From: Labilithrix luteola
GTDB lineage: Bacteria; Myxococcota_A; Polyangia; Polyangiales; Polyangiaceae
DNA length: 64,000 bases
NCBI RefSeq assembly: GCF_001263205.1
Contig: NZ_CP012333.1
Location: 6,686,501 to 6,750,500 of the forward strand
Direction of reading: 5' to 3'
Every line of letters starts with the position of its first letter. Position 1 is the stretch's first letter. Below are positions 7,593 through 16,955 of the stretch, piece after piece. The notes under the pieces are model-generated. The model made no database searches. It saw only the letters and a program-made list of their open reading frames with translations, and was not told the origin of the DNA. The translations under genes and the position numbers were made by a program.

Positions 7593-8677
7593 CTACCTAT
7601 TTTGCGTTTCGAGCTCGCGGATGGCCTGTTCGACGAAGACCATGAGCGAGGCGTCAATGCCCGAACCGAGGCGCAAGGCGGGCTCGTTCTGAAACGCGTG
7701 GTCGAGTTTGCGCTGCAATTCGGGATCACCACCCGCTTTGGCCCGGGAGAGCGCTAGCCAACGTCGCGCGAGGTCCTGGACTTCGACAGCGTCGGGCCGC
7801 GCACCGCGCGTCATCTGGTCACGAATGGCCGCGATGAGGGGCGGCCACGCGGCGGTCTGCGCGAGGTAGGTCGTTCGAAGGCGGTCGATCTCCTCGGGCA
7901 GGCAGTATCCCGCGTAGATGTCGAGCCGATGGTGCGCCGTGGCCTGCGCGATGTATTTCATCTCCCTCTGGCCGACGCCCGTGAGCGAGTGCAACGTCGG
8001 TTCGTTCCAATGCATGGCGTAGACCCGCATCAGCAGGCCTTCGTCGCCGCCGACGTCTTCGAGCAAGAGCTCGATCCAGCGGCGCGCCAGCGTGCGGGCT
8101 TCGACGGTCTCGGAGGAGACGCCGCGCTCGATCAATCCACGCAACGCATTCGCGAGGTGAGCCTTTTCGGTCCCGTCCATTTCGCCAAGGGCCACGCGGC
8201 GCGCATGCAGTGAGCTCCGTTCGTCGTCGGCGAAGTACTTCGAGGCGGTGACCATGCTTTCCAACGTGGCGAGCATCGGATCGACCGCCAGGTCGTTTCG
8301 CGCGTCCTTTCGCGCGTCCGGCTGCGAATTCCCCGCGAGTCTGGCCGCGAGCTCAGGTGGACCTCGAGCGCGACGAGGTGCGCTCGGAGCGCGGAGGCCT
8401 GCTCGATCTGGCGATCCAGCGCCATGATCTGCTGGCCAATCACCTCCGGCAGGCTCGCCCCCCCACGGGCCAAAATCGCCTGGATCTCGCTCAGCGAAAG
8501 ATCCAGACGCCGAAGGGCCTGGATTCGGAAGAGCTTAGTGACGTCGTCGGCGGTGTAGAGCCGGTAGCCCCCCTCGGACCGCGTCGACGGCGTGAGCAAG
8601 CCGATCTCGTCGTAGTGGCGCAAGGCCCGAACACTCAGTTTCGTGCGCCTCGACAGTTCACCGATTTTCAAAAGCAT
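7593..8677 (-). pseudogene. MerR-family regulator with TipAS-like domain, frameshifted
   Basis: The N-terminal frame starts at the ATG at 8677 (MLLKIGELSRRTKLSVRAL) and is a clear MerR winged-helix with a coiled-coil region. It loses homology near 8353 (ALEVHL). The C-terminal frame continues with ELAARLAGNSQPDARK and carries a TipAS-like antibiotic-recognition domain with two repeated helical modules (ARRWIELL, ARRWLALS). One missing base near 8353 explains the break; restoring it gives 361 residues. TipA-type regulators bind drugs through the C-terminal domain and activate promoters. The carotenoid oxygenase starts 22 bases downstream. Whether the frameshift is real or a sequencing error is open. 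Confidence 0.8.
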
Positions 8678-8868
8678 GTTCGGCTCGGAGGATCTGCAGC
8701 CTGAACCCTCACGCAACGAGAGGGTCAAAGCAATTCGCCCGAGTCCGATGGCTTTACGCCCTCTGCGCCGGCTCACGGCCCTCGACGGCAGAGCCTGCGA
8801 CCATCGCCGCGTGCTCCCGTCCGTCGATTCCGCATCGTCCGGCATCGTCGGAGTCGTCTGTGGGCCGC

Positions 8869-9156
8869 TCAGCGCCCGCGCTCACCCACGAACGCCTCGG
8901 CATTCTCGCGAAGGAAGGCTTGGATCGTTCGCGGCGGGTGGCCTGTCGTGCGGAGCACCGTGTCGTTCGGCACTTCGGGATAGACGCGCGCCAGGAGCTC
9001 AATCTCCACGAGGTGCTCGATGAGCCAATCCGGAAGCGGATACCGTCGCAAGTGTGCACGGTACGCGTGCGGGCCAAGATCGATGTACCGGACCGACCGG
9101 CCGAGCGCGGAGATATGCTCGGCGAGTTCGTCGTGTGTCATGACCTCTGGCCCGGT
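8869..9156 (-). pseudogene. C-terminal fragment of an NmrA-like NAD(P)-binding protein
   Basis: The minus strand reads TGPEVMTHDELAEHISALGR, then YPLPDWLIEHLVEIELLARV and HPPRTIQAFLRENAEAF, the usual C-terminal third of NmrA-type proteins. The nucleotide-binding N-terminus is missing and the fragment starts at the edge of the 109-bp repeat (copy 2). The frame runs open into the repeat, so a chimeric product is conceivable but not expected to function. Confidence 0.65.
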
Positions 9157-9265
9157 GGAGAGTAGGAAGCCGAAAAGGTCGTCGGGCAGCAAGGAATGCC
9201 CGGCGAAGTGGACGTAATCCTCCTTCTTCGAAATTTCAGCATGAACGGAACGCGGTCCGCTTTGG
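9157..9265. repeat. 109-bp direct repeat, copy 2
   Basis: Second copy of the element at 5712-5820, same orientation, three mismatches in 109 bp. It joins a truncated NmrA-like gene on its left to a truncated Gfo/Idh/MocA gene on its right. The two copies bracket 3.3 kb containing the carotenoid oxygenase and MerR genes. Confidence 0.9.
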
Positions 9266-9646
9266 CAGTCCGGTGGTGCAGGCCAACGCGCTGCAGGGGC
9301 CGGTGCATCCCGAGCTGGCATCGCGATGGACATGAGCCTGCAGCTCAAGGCGGCGAACGGCGCGATCTGCACGCTCTCGCTGTCGTTCAACAACGACGGG
9401 CCGCTGGGGACCCGCTACATCGGCGACACCGGCACCTACGTCGCGCGCTACGACGACCTGATGACCGGCAAGGACGAGAGGATCGACGTCAGCCAGGTGG
9501 ATGTGTCGATGAACGGCATCGAGCTGCAGGACCGCGAGTTCGTCGCGGCGATCCGCGAGGGCCGGGAGCCGAATGGGAGCGTGGCGCAGGTGCTGCCGTG
9601 TTGTCAGGTGTTGGATCGGTTGGAGCGGCAGTTGGGCCGCGGTTGA
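9266..9646 (+). pseudogene. C-terminal fragment of a Gfo/Idh/MocA oxidoreductase
   Basis: From about 9326 the plus strand reads MDMSLQLKAANGAICTLSL, then FNNDGPLGTRYIGDTGTY and DREFVAAIREGREPNGSVAQ, the C-terminal substrate domain of Gfo/Idh/MocA dehydrogenases. The preceding 60 bases (VVQANALQGPVHPEL) belong to the same family but in another frame. The Rossmann domain is missing; the fragment begins at the repeat edge. Confidence 0.7.
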
Positions 9647-9720
9647 TCCACCGATCGATCAGGCGGTTCAGGCCGGCTGATCGAGCGGCGGCCGCTGACG
9701 GGACTGCGCCCCGACTTGTT

Positions 9721-10437
9721 TCAGCGCGCGTTCGGCAGTGGCAGCACGACGCCCGCCCGCTCCCGCTGCTCCGGCGTCGACGCGTAGAGATGTGGCGCGG
9801 CACCGATGTCGGTGAGCGCCCGTCGGATCAAGTCCTCGCTCATCGACGGGTCGAAGGGCGCGGTCGGGTCGAAACACTCGCGCGGCACCAGCGGCTCGAC
9901 GCTTTGCCAGTCGTAGGCGAAGTCGTCATCCGCCTCCGGGCTCGCCGGGAACCAGCGCTCAAGCCGGTTCAGCACGGCATCGCGCCAGGCGATGTACGGC
10001 GCGTCCGGCGGGACCACCAATTGGGCGAGCGTCGAGAGCCAGGCGGCGTTCTCCGACGGCGAGGCGCCTTCGAAATGCAGCGCGTCGTTGATCAACGCCA
10101 TCGTCAGGTGCAGAGGGCCTCGCACCGGACCGCTCCATTCGCGGTCGACGAACTCCACGTAAGGGCAGCAGGCGAAATGGACCGTGCCCAGCCAGGCGGC
10201 TTCGAGGTACTGCTTCGGCCGGGGGTCGGGACCGAGCGCCTCAAGCGTGAAGACGATCCATTCGCCGATCGCCACGCCCATCGCGAGTTGCGCCCGCCGC
10301 GTCAGTGGCTGCAGACGAGCGGCAAGCGCGGCGTCGCCCGGCTCGTAGGCCTGCTTGACGTTCCAGTCGTCCCAGGGCCAGGACAAGCGGGATCCCGCGG
10401 CGATCGGGTGGATGTAGTGGGGCCGGAGCAGCGCCAT
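9721..10437 (-). CDS. putative immunity-like protein, foreign cassette gene B
   Basis: 238 residues from the ATG at 10437, 16 bases after the stop of the upstream paralogue. No signal peptide. It shares with that paralogue a block of the form RAxLAxxxAIxEWI, followed by an EAAW motif about 20 residues later, and a similar C-terminal plan (VPRECFDP against VPREALDP). The two look like tandem duplicates of one helical family. Codon use and neighbouring fragments differ from the rest of the window, so acquisition from another lineage is likely. I do not recognise the family; the immunity role is a guess from tandem duplication next to toxin-immunity remnants. Confidence 0.65.
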   Translation of the reverse strand: MALLRPHYIHPIAAGSRLSWPWDDWNVKQAYEPGDAALAARLQPLTRRAQLAMGVAIGEWIVFTLEALGPDPRPKQYLEAAWLGTVHFACCPYVEFVDREWSGPVRGPLHLTMALINDALHFEGASPSENAAWLSTLAQLVVPPDAPYIAWRDAVLNRLERWFPASPEADDDFAYDWQSVEPLVPRECFDPTAPFDPSMSEDLIRRALTDIGAAPHLYASTPEQRERAGVVLPLPNAR

Positions 10438-10453
10438 CGCGGGACCCCGGTCC

Positions 10454-11152
10454 TCAGGAGATCCGGTACGGCGTGCCGCTGAACCCTTCCGACAGCATGT
10501 CCTCGGGACTGCGCAGGTAGGGGTTGTCCGCCGGCGCGAGTCCGGCGAGCAGGTCGGCGAAGCGCTGCGGCGCGCTGTCCTTCTGGAACTCGACGTCCGG
10601 ATCGAGGGCCTCGCGCGGGACCGGCTCGCCCAGCTGCCCTTCCTCATTCGGATAGAGGGCCGTCAGGCGCTTGACCACCGCCTTCAGCCAGGCGTCGAAC
10701 GGGCCCTTCTCCGGCAGCACGTGACGCGCCAGGAAGTACAGGTACACGGCGCGCGAGGTCACGGCGGGACCGGATTCGCCCTTGTAGCCGCGCAGGACGT
10801 TCGCGAGGATGTCCTTCGACGCGCGCAGCACGCCGTTGACCGGGCCCTTGCGGTCCTCGTGCTCGGACTGCGTCGGCGTGCGTCCGTAGCGGACATCCAG
10901 GTTGGACGCCCAGGCCGCCTCGATCATCCGCAGCGGCGCGTCGAAGTCGGTCTCCGGCCGCAGTCGCCAGAAGATCCATTCGGCGATGGCCGTCGCCACG
11001 GCGAGCCGCGCGCGCAGGCTCATCGCATTGAGCTGCTCGGCCAGCTTGTCGTTCTCGCGCGTGAAGTCCGCGGCGCCGCGCCAGGCGTAGCCGACCGGCT
11101 TGTGCTGCACGTCGGCGCGCTGGACATGGGAAGGGATGGAAAGTGTCGACAT
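10454..11152 (-). CDS. putative immunity-like protein, foreign cassette gene A
   Basis: 232 residues from the ATG at 11152. Soluble and helical, with RARLAVATAIAEWIFWRL near residue 47, an EAAW motif, and VPREALDPDVEF in the C-terminal third. It is the first gene of a two-gene unit with its paralogue downstream. The cassette lies between a Gfo/Idh/MocA remnant and a remnant of the other immunity family. No function is known to me; stand-alone immunity genes collected from foreign toxin systems would look like this. Confidence 0.65.
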   Translation of the reverse strand: MSTLSIPSHVQRADVQHKPVGYAWRGAADFTRENDKLAEQLNAMSLRARLAVATAIAEWIFWRLRPETDFDAPLRMIEAAWASNLDVRYGRTPTQSEHEDRKGPVNGVLRASKDILANVLRGYKGESGPAVTSRAVYLYFLARHVLPEKGPFDAWLKAVVKRLTALYPNEEGQLGEPVPREALDPDVEFQKDSAPQRFADLLAGLAPADNPYLRSPEDMLSEGFSGTPYRIS

Positions 11153-11192
11153 GGGACTCCTGTCAGTTCAATAGCTTCCGTTTGCATGGAGG

Positions 11193-11492
11193 GATGTTTC
11201 GCTCGAACAGATCTCGGCTCACATCGATCGCGGAACTGGATCCGCAACTCACCTGTACGAAGAGATTGTCCCCCTGCTTGGTAAGTACACGGTCGAACGC
11301 GTGGTCGCCGGACTTCGCCCTGGTTGGCGCAATCGTCTTCGCGAATGGGGATGAGGGTTGCGGCCCAGCATCAATGTCGTCTGCGACGTTGCTGCGAAGC
11401 AGGGCGGCGGCGACCCGGCGGCGATTCGTAAGTTCGTCGCGTGGGCCGAATCGACGAAATTCGAGCGAACGCGCTGGGAGTCGGGCGAGTGA
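11193..11492 (+). pseudogene. dead copy of the immunity-like family of 1186-2426
   Basis: The frame reads SLEQISAHIDRGTGS, LYEEIVPLLGKY, GLRPGWRNRLREWG, then TGA, then GLRPSINVVCDVAAK and the diagnostic ESTKFERTRWESGE tail. The stop replaces the Arg of the family motif (FGRGL); CGA to TGA explains it. The N-terminal half is missing and the left end abuts the foreign cassette. The gene that follows, convergently, is the intact AI-2E-family permease, matching the order of the duplicated fragments at 2.4-2.8 kb. Confidence 0.8.
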
Positions 11493-11533
11493 GCCGTCTC
11501 CGCGCGATTCGCTAGCGCAGTGCGGGAAATGAG

Positions 11534-12679
11534 CTACTCGGCCAGTTCGTGTTCGGCGGCGGGGGCGGACAACTTCGGTGAATCGAGCTCGATGCCCGTG
11601 GGCTCGACTTGGGGGCGCGTCGTCGAGGTGGGGAGCTGATCGGGATTGTCCGAAAGGACGATGGGGCCGCCGCTCACGATGGCGTCCTCTTCGAGGAACT
11701 CGGTGCGAATGCGGCCAGCGACGAACAAGATGGGAAACGAGAGGAAGAGGCCCTTGAAGCCGAAGACGTGCTCGCAGGCGAGGAGGCTCACGATGAGCAG
11801 GAAGCCTGGGATCTTCACGTGGCGCGCGGTGAGGCGCGGGCTCAGGTAATACGACTCGATCTTGTGCAGGATGAACGTGAGGCCCACGAAGATGCCCACG
11901 CCGAGCCAGCCCTTCACCTGATAGGCGAGCAGCGACAGCACCGTGCCCGATACGATGTTGCCGATCACGGGCACGAGCGCCGAGACGAAGATGAGCAGCA
12001 TCAGCGCGCCCACGTGAGGCACGCGAAGCAACAGCAAGACGGGCAGGGTGGTCACCGTGTTGAACACGGCCACGATGAGCTGCAGCTGGACGGTCACGAT
12101 GGTGGCGTCGGACACGTGGCCGAGCCAGCGACCGAGTGTGCCGGCGAGCGAGCGCGGATCGACCTTGTTCCAGAACGTGCAGAGCTCTTCGTGCTCGAGC
12201 AGGAAGACGAGCGCGAGGATGAAGCCGATGAGCACGTACACGAAGAAGTGCCCGATCGCCGAGGCCGCCGAGATGGCGTCGCCCGCGTAGTGCTTCACGC
12301 CGTCGATGATCGACTCGGTGCCGCCGAACTGCTCCTGGATGCGCGCCACGAGCGGATTCTCACGGAGGTCCGCGAGTCGCTCGGGAAAGGTCTCCTGCAT
12401 CTCGGTGAACGTGCGGATCGTCTTGCCGATGCCGAACCACGCCAGCGCGAACGTGATGGCGAGGAACGTTCCGACGACCGTGAAGACCGCGTGCTTACGC
12501 TTCATGCCCGTTCGCGCCGAGAGCAGTCTCGTTCCCCAGCCGAAGAGCCGCTCGAAGCCGACGAAGAAGAGCAGCAGCAACGCGAGGTGGCGAAAGAGGT
12601 AAAGACCTCCGAGGAACGCCGTGATCGCGAGAAAGCGGCGCGGAGTTTTTTCCGACAGGAAGTTCGCGACGCGGTCCAT
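11534..12679 (-). CDS. AI-2E transporter family permease
   Basis: 381 residues. N-terminal hydrophobic segments (AITAFLGGLYLFRHLALLLL, VFTVVGTFLAITFALAW) precede a charged loop with TEMQETFPERLADLRENP. Six or so further segments follow, including FFVYVLIGFILALVFLL and the conserved VPVIGNIVSG and KIESYYLSPRL motifs of the family. After the last membrane segment is a polar tail of about 60 residues. The family was named for autoinducer-2 export, but many members are simply uncharacterised permeases. Its 3' end is duplicated at 2516-2829. The helicase gene lies immediately upstream on the same strand. Confidence 0.9.
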   Translation of the reverse strand: MDRVANFLSEKTPRRFLAITAFLGGLYLFRHLALLLLFFVGFERLFGWGTRLLSARTGMKRKHAVFTVVGTFLAITFALAWFGIGKTIRTFTEMQETFPERLADLRENPLVARIQEQFGGTESIIDGVKHYAGDAISAASAIGHFFVYVLIGFILALVFLLEHEELCTFWNKVDPRSLAGTLGRWLGHVSDATIVTVQLQLIVAVFNTVTTLPVLLLLRVPHVGALMLLIFVSALVPVIGNIVSGTVLSLLAYQVKGWLGVGIFVGLTFILHKIESYYLSPRLTARHVKIPGFLLIVSLLACEHVFGFKGLFLSFPILFVAGRIRTEFLEEDAIVSGGPIVLSDNPDQLPTSTTRPQVEPTGIELDSPKLSAPAAEHELAE

Positions 12680-12727
12680 GGCCCGGAAGGGTACGCGATG
12701 GCCGTGATCGATTGAAGAAGTTGCGCC

Positions 12728-14800
12728 TCAGCTACCGCCGAGGGAGTCCAGCATCGCGAGGAGGTTGGTCGCGCCGGCGGCCATCTCGGTCGTATTCATG
12801 ACGACCGCGTCCTTGACCTCGAAGGGCTCGGTGAGCTCCTCCGGAATGTCGGCGAGGAAGCGACAAGGCGTGCGCGGTACGGGTTTTCCGCGGGAAACGC
12901 GGTGCTTGCAACGCAAGAGGTCGAGGCGCTTACGTGCGCGGGTGACGCCGACGTAGAAAAGGCGGCGCTCTTCCTCGATGTCCTGCACGGTGGCGTCTGT
13001 GGCCTTCACCTCGAGCGTGCGCATGTGAGGGATGAGGCCCTCTTCACACCCGATGAGAAACACGTAGTCGAACTCGAGACCCTTGCTGCCGTGCAGGGTG
13101 GAGAGCGTGACGACGTTGCCGGGGTCGTCCTCCTCGTCGCTCATCTGCAGCGTGAGCGAGTGGAGGAAGTTCATGAGGTCCTTCTCGGCCGTTGCGTCGT
13201 TGCCTTTGGCCTCGACGCGCGCCTCACGTCGCGTGAAGATCCCGAAGAGGCCTTCGACGTTGCCCCAGCGCTTGGCGGCGTTCTTGACCGAGGTGGACGT
13301 GGCGTCGATGTCTTTGCGGAGCTCGATCGTCTCCGTCAGCCAGCGCGCGACCTCGTTCGCCTTCAGGCGATCGATCATGAGCTTCTTGCGCATGTCGGCG
13401 ACGACGCGTTCGAGCTGCTTGCAGCCTTCGCGCGCGGGGTTCGGTATTCCGTCGAGGGCGTCGCAACGTTCGACCGCTTGCCAGAGTGTCCACCCCTTGG
13501 CGGTGGCGTTCTGCGTGAGGCGCTCGAGGCTCGTGTCGCCGATGCCGCGAGGCGGATAGTTGATGATGCGCCTCAGGCTGATCTCGTCGGCGCGGTTCAG
13601 CGCGACCTTGAGGTAGGCGAGGATGTCCTTCACCTCCTTGCGCTCGAAGAACTGCTGGCCGCCGATCATGCGGTACGGCACTTCCTGCTCGCGCAGGGCT
13701 TCTTCGAGCGCCTTGGCCTGGCCGTTGGAGCGATACAGGATCGCCATGTCCTTCGGCTTCTTCTGCTCTTCGCGCATCAGCCGGCGCATCTCGCGCGCGA
13801 CGTAGGCGGCCTCCGCTTCGGGCGAGGGCGCCACGCCGAGGCGAACCTTCTCGCCGCCCTCTTTGTCCGTGCGGAGGAACTTCTTGTACTTCGAGTCCGT
13901 ACGCTTCTCGATGACCGCGTTCGCGACCGCGAGGATGGGCGCCATCGACCGATAGTTCTGGTCGAGCATGACGATCTTCGCGCCCGGGAACTGCTCGTCG
14001 AAGTCGAGGATGTTGCGCACGTCGGCGCCGCGCCATGCGTAGATCGACTGGTCGTCGTCACCGACGACGCAGATGTTGCGATGGCGACCGGCGAGGAGGC
14101 GGAGCACCTCGAGCTGCGCGCGGTTCGTGTCCTGGTACTCGTCGACCAGGACGTACATGAATTCCTTCTGCCAGCGGTCGAGGATGTCCGGCCGGTCTTT
14201 CCACAGGCGGGCGACCTCGCAGACGAGATCGTCGAAGTCGAAGGCGCGGAAGCTCCTGAGCGCGGATTGGTAGCGCGCATAGACGACCTTCGTGACTTCG
14301 TCGTACTCGTCGCCCTCGCGTGGCTCGAACTCCTCGGGGGAGAGGAAGGCGTTCTTCGCGTTCGAGATGCGGGTGAGAATGGCCGCGGCGTCGAGCTTCT
14401 TGCCCGCGTCGGTCCGGCTCATGATCTCCTTCACGGCGGACACGCAGTCGCCCTGGTCGAAGATCGTGAACGCGCCGCCGAGAGACTTCTTCTCGCGGCC
14501 GAGGACCATCAGACCGAACGAGTGGAACGTCGAGATGACGATGCCCTTGGCACCGTGCTTTCCGCCAAGGCCCTGCTCTTTGACGATGTGACCAACGCGC
14601 TCAGCCATTTCGCCGGCGGCCTTGTTGGTGAACGTCAGAGCGCAGATCATGTGCGCGGGGACGCCTCGCTCCATCAGCCGCGCAATACGGTGTGTGATGA
14701 CGCGGGTCTTGCCCGAACCTGCTCCCGCAAGGACGAGCATCGGGCCGTTTTGGTGCTCAACGGCCTCCCGCTGAGCTGGGTTCATGCTGGGGGCGGACAC
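12728..14800 (-). CDS. uvrD: UvrD/Rep/PcrA-type superfamily 1A DNA helicase
   Basis: 690 residues. All SF1A motifs are present in order: the Q-motif NPAQREAV, Walker A AGAGSGKT, motif Ia TFTNKAAGEM, Walker B VDEYQDTN, motif III GDDDQSIYAWRGAD, motif IV QNYRS, motif V STLHGSKGLEF and motif VI FYVGVTRARKRL. It is a 3'-5' translocase for nucleotide excision repair, mismatch repair or replication restart. UvrD, PcrA and Rep cannot be separated on motifs alone; the short C-terminus lacks an obvious RNA-polymerase-binding Tudor extension. The ATG at 14800 is followed by a second Met five codons later. Confidence 0.93.
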   Translation of the reverse strand: MSAPSMNPAQREAVEHQNGPMLVLAGAGSGKTRVITHRIARLMERGVPAHMICALTFTNKAAGEMAERVGHIVKEQGLGGKHGAKGIVISTFHSFGLMVLGREKKSLGGAFTIFDQGDCVSAVKEIMSRTDAGKKLDAAAILTRISNAKNAFLSPEEFEPREGDEYDEVTKVVYARYQSALRSFRAFDFDDLVCEVARLWKDRPDILDRWQKEFMYVLVDEYQDTNRAQLEVLRLLAGRHRNICVVGDDDQSIYAWRGADVRNILDFDEQFPGAKIVMLDQNYRSMAPILAVANAVIEKRTDSKYKKFLRTDKEGGEKVRLGVAPSPEAEAAYVAREMRRLMREEQKKPKDMAILYRSNGQAKALEEALREQEVPYRMIGGQQFFERKEVKDILAYLKVALNRADEISLRRIINYPPRGIGDTSLERLTQNATAKGWTLWQAVERCDALDGIPNPAREGCKQLERVVADMRKKLMIDRLKANEVARWLTETIELRKDIDATSTSVKNAAKRWGNVEGLFGIFTRREARVEAKGNDATAEKDLMNFLHSLTLQMSDEEDDPGNVVTLSTLHGSKGLEFDYVFLIGCEEGLIPHMRTLEVKATDATVQDIEEERRLFYVGVTRARKRLDLLRCKHRVSRGKPVPRTPCRFLADIPEELTEPFEVKDAVVMNTTEMAAGATNLLAMLDSLGGS

Positions 14801-14883
14801 GGTGAAGCCGCCACGTTAAGCCACGACTCGGAAAGCGCGTCTAGACCGGACAGCGATGCTCCCGCCATGTATCCTCCGGCGCC

Positions 14884-16896
14884 ATGTCCATTGGGCTTGG
14901 CATGCGTCTTGGAGTTTCGCGGTCTTCGCTTTTCTCGTCGTCCCCGTCCTGGCTTGCGTTCTTGGCCGTCGGTCTCGGCGCGTGCGGTGGAGCACCGCCA
15001 CCTGCGGCACCTACGGCCGCGGCCAAGCCCGTTGCCGAAGCTCGGTCCGCTCCGCCGGACGTGAGCGCCGTGCCGGATCCGGAAGGTCTTCTTCTCGTCG
15101 GAAGGATCGCGAACCCCGACGGCATGATCAAGACCGCCGGCAACTGGACGCACTTGCCGCTCCCGAGCGGCGCAGAGCTCGTTCGTTCGATCACCGACGC
15201 ATCGCTCGGCGAGGTCGTCGATCTCTCGCAGCCGCTCGATGCGGCCGTGGCGGTGGGCGGACGAAAGATGAGCCCGCGACCCCTCGTGGCCGTTTCGGTC
15301 GCCGTGCGCTCGCTCGAGGGCGCGAAGGCGAAGCTCGCCAAGGAGCACAAGCTCGTCGATGGTCCGAACGGTTCGACGTTCGTGCAGGGCGTGAGCCTCG
15401 GCAAATCGTCGGGCGAGGACGGCGAGGCGGACGACGACGATGCCGAGGGGTGTCTGCTCTCGCCGGCTCCGGTCGGCGCGCGTCTCGTGTGCGGTGAGCG
15501 GCACGCGGTCGACGCGCTCGCGCCGTACCTGGCCCGCACGATGACGCGCCAGAAGTGGCCGGCCGACGTGCACCTCGAGCTTCGCTTCGGGCCCGTACGC
15601 GACACCGTCAACATGGCGCGCAGTCAGCTGCCGATTCTCGCGCGCACGCTCCTCGGTGCGAACAGCCCGGCGATCCACAACCTGCTCGATGGAGCGGTCG
15701 GCGAAGCTGCGGATTTCGTCAGCGATGCGAATCGCATGACGCTCGACATGAATGTCGGTGACAAGGGCGTCGAGACGACGTCACGCATCGACTACGCGCA
15801 CGCCACGAGCCTGCTCGCGAAGCTCGCCGTGTCGGAACGCAATCAGGACGGTCCCCCGCCGCCCGCCTTCTTGCACCTTCCTGGCGAAACGGACCTCGCC
15901 TTCTACGGTCGCGGTGCGGATCCCAAACTCTTCGATCATCCGCGCGAGCTTCTCGGTGCGGCGTTCGTCGAAGCGGCCGGTGACTCGGGCATGCCGGAGA
16001 GCGAGAAGAAGGCGCTCAAGGAGCTCGTCGCCGATCGGATGCTTACCGTGTTCACGGGCGCCTCGGTCTACGGCAAAGGGTACGACGCCGCTGCGGTCGC
16101 CAAGGCGCTCTCCGCACGGCAGAGCGTCAAGCCCGACAACCTCGCGGCCGAAGACGAAGCCACGCGCGTGCTCGCCGAGCAGGTGGTCGGCTGGCATCTC
16201 ACGCAGGTCAGCGACCCCATCGCGAAGGTCGGGCCGGTCTTGAAGGACTGGTCGGCCCTGTGGAACCGACCGGCCTTCGCGAAGTGGGCGAAGAAGCAGG
16301 CGTCGTCGAAGATGCTCGCGCAGATGCGCATCGCGCCCATGCCTGCGGGGGTGACGCTGCCGAAGGAGTCGGTGCACCTCGAGATCGTCGTGCCGCGCAC
16401 GGATATCGAAGTGCCGCCTCCGGCTCCGTCGCGCGCTGGCGCCAAGGCGCCGGCCGCGAAGAAGGTCACGCGCAAGCCCGTCACCATGCACGTCTTCGCG
16501 ATTCCGGATCAGGGAGCGACCTGGATCGGCTTCGGTCTCGACGGCAAGCTCGTCGCCCAAAAGGCCGCCGCTTCGCTCTCCACGGCTCCGGCGACGGACA
16601 CGCTCGGCGAGAAGACCGCCATGGTCGAGTCGCTGCGCAGTTCGAAGACCACCGGGGCCGCGCTCGTGACGCTGCGAGGCCTCCTCGTCTTCGGCGCGCT
16701 GGGCGGCTCGGAACGGTCGCCGTTCTCGTCGTTGGCGATGCTCCCCTCGAAGGGGGCGACCCCCATCACACTGACCTCGACCGTCGAGGGGCCCACGCCT
16801 TCGGCCGCCGAGGGCGCGAGCGTGGCGACCATCAAGGTTCCCCGCTCGACCATCGACGATCTGGTGAAGCTCTTCATGCTCGAGCTTTCTCGCTGA
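14884..16896 (+). CDS. large putative lipoprotein of unknown function
   Basis: 670 residues. An N-terminal basic region (MSIGLGMRLG) and hydrophobic stretch end in a lipobox (AVGLGAC, Cys 34), followed by a Pro/Ala-rich linker. The mature part has no cofactor motif I recognise; a patch of acids near residue 180 (EDGEADDDDAEG) and a Lys/Ala linker near 520 divide it into two possible lobes. It is divergent from the helicase gene, with an 83-base gap. An ATG at 14902 is an alternative start that keeps the lipobox. Probably periplasm-facing; function unknown. Confidence 0.75.
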   Translation: MSIGLGMRLGVSRSSLFSSSPSWLAFLAVGLGACGGAPPPAAPTAAAKPVAEARSAPPDVSAVPDPEGLLLVGRIANPDGMIKTAGNWTHLPLPSGAELVRSITDASLGEVVDLSQPLDAAVAVGGRKMSPRPLVAVSVAVRSLEGAKAKLAKEHKLVDGPNGSTFVQGVSLGKSSGEDGEADDDDAEGCLLSPAPVGARLVCGERHAVDALAPYLARTMTRQKWPADVHLELRFGPVRDTVNMARSQLPILARTLLGANSPAIHNLLDGAVGEAADFVSDANRMTLDMNVGDKGVETTSRIDYAHATSLLAKLAVSERNQDGPPPPAFLHLPGETDLAFYGRGADPKLFDHPRELLGAAFVEAAGDSGMPESEKKALKELVADRMLTVFTGASVYGKGYDAAAVAKALSARQSVKPDNLAAEDEATRVLAEQVVGWHLTQVSDPIAKVGPVLKDWSALWNRPAFAKWAKKQASSKMLAQMRIAPMPAGVTLPKESVHLEIVVPRTDIEVPPPAPSRAGAKAPAAKKVTRKPVTMHVFAIPDQGATWIGFGLDGKLVAQKAAASLSTAPATDTLGEKTAMVESLRSSKTTGAALVTLRGLLVFGALGGSERSPFSSLAMLPSKGATPITLTSTVEGPTPSAAEGASVATIKVPRSTIDDLVKLFMLELSR

Positions 16897-16955
16897 GGCG
16901 ACGGAAACTCGCCGCAAATTTCCCCTGAGGGCGTCGTGTAGGTAGATGTGGGGCA

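Noticed and set aside
5528..9265. Classical insertion sequence or composite transposon bounded by the 109-bp repeats
   Set aside because: No transposase or integrase gene and no terminal inverted repeats are visible in or around the interval.
12902..15064. 720-codon plus-strand open frame
   Set aside because: Antisense to the UvrD/PcrA helicase gene; no recognisable domain.
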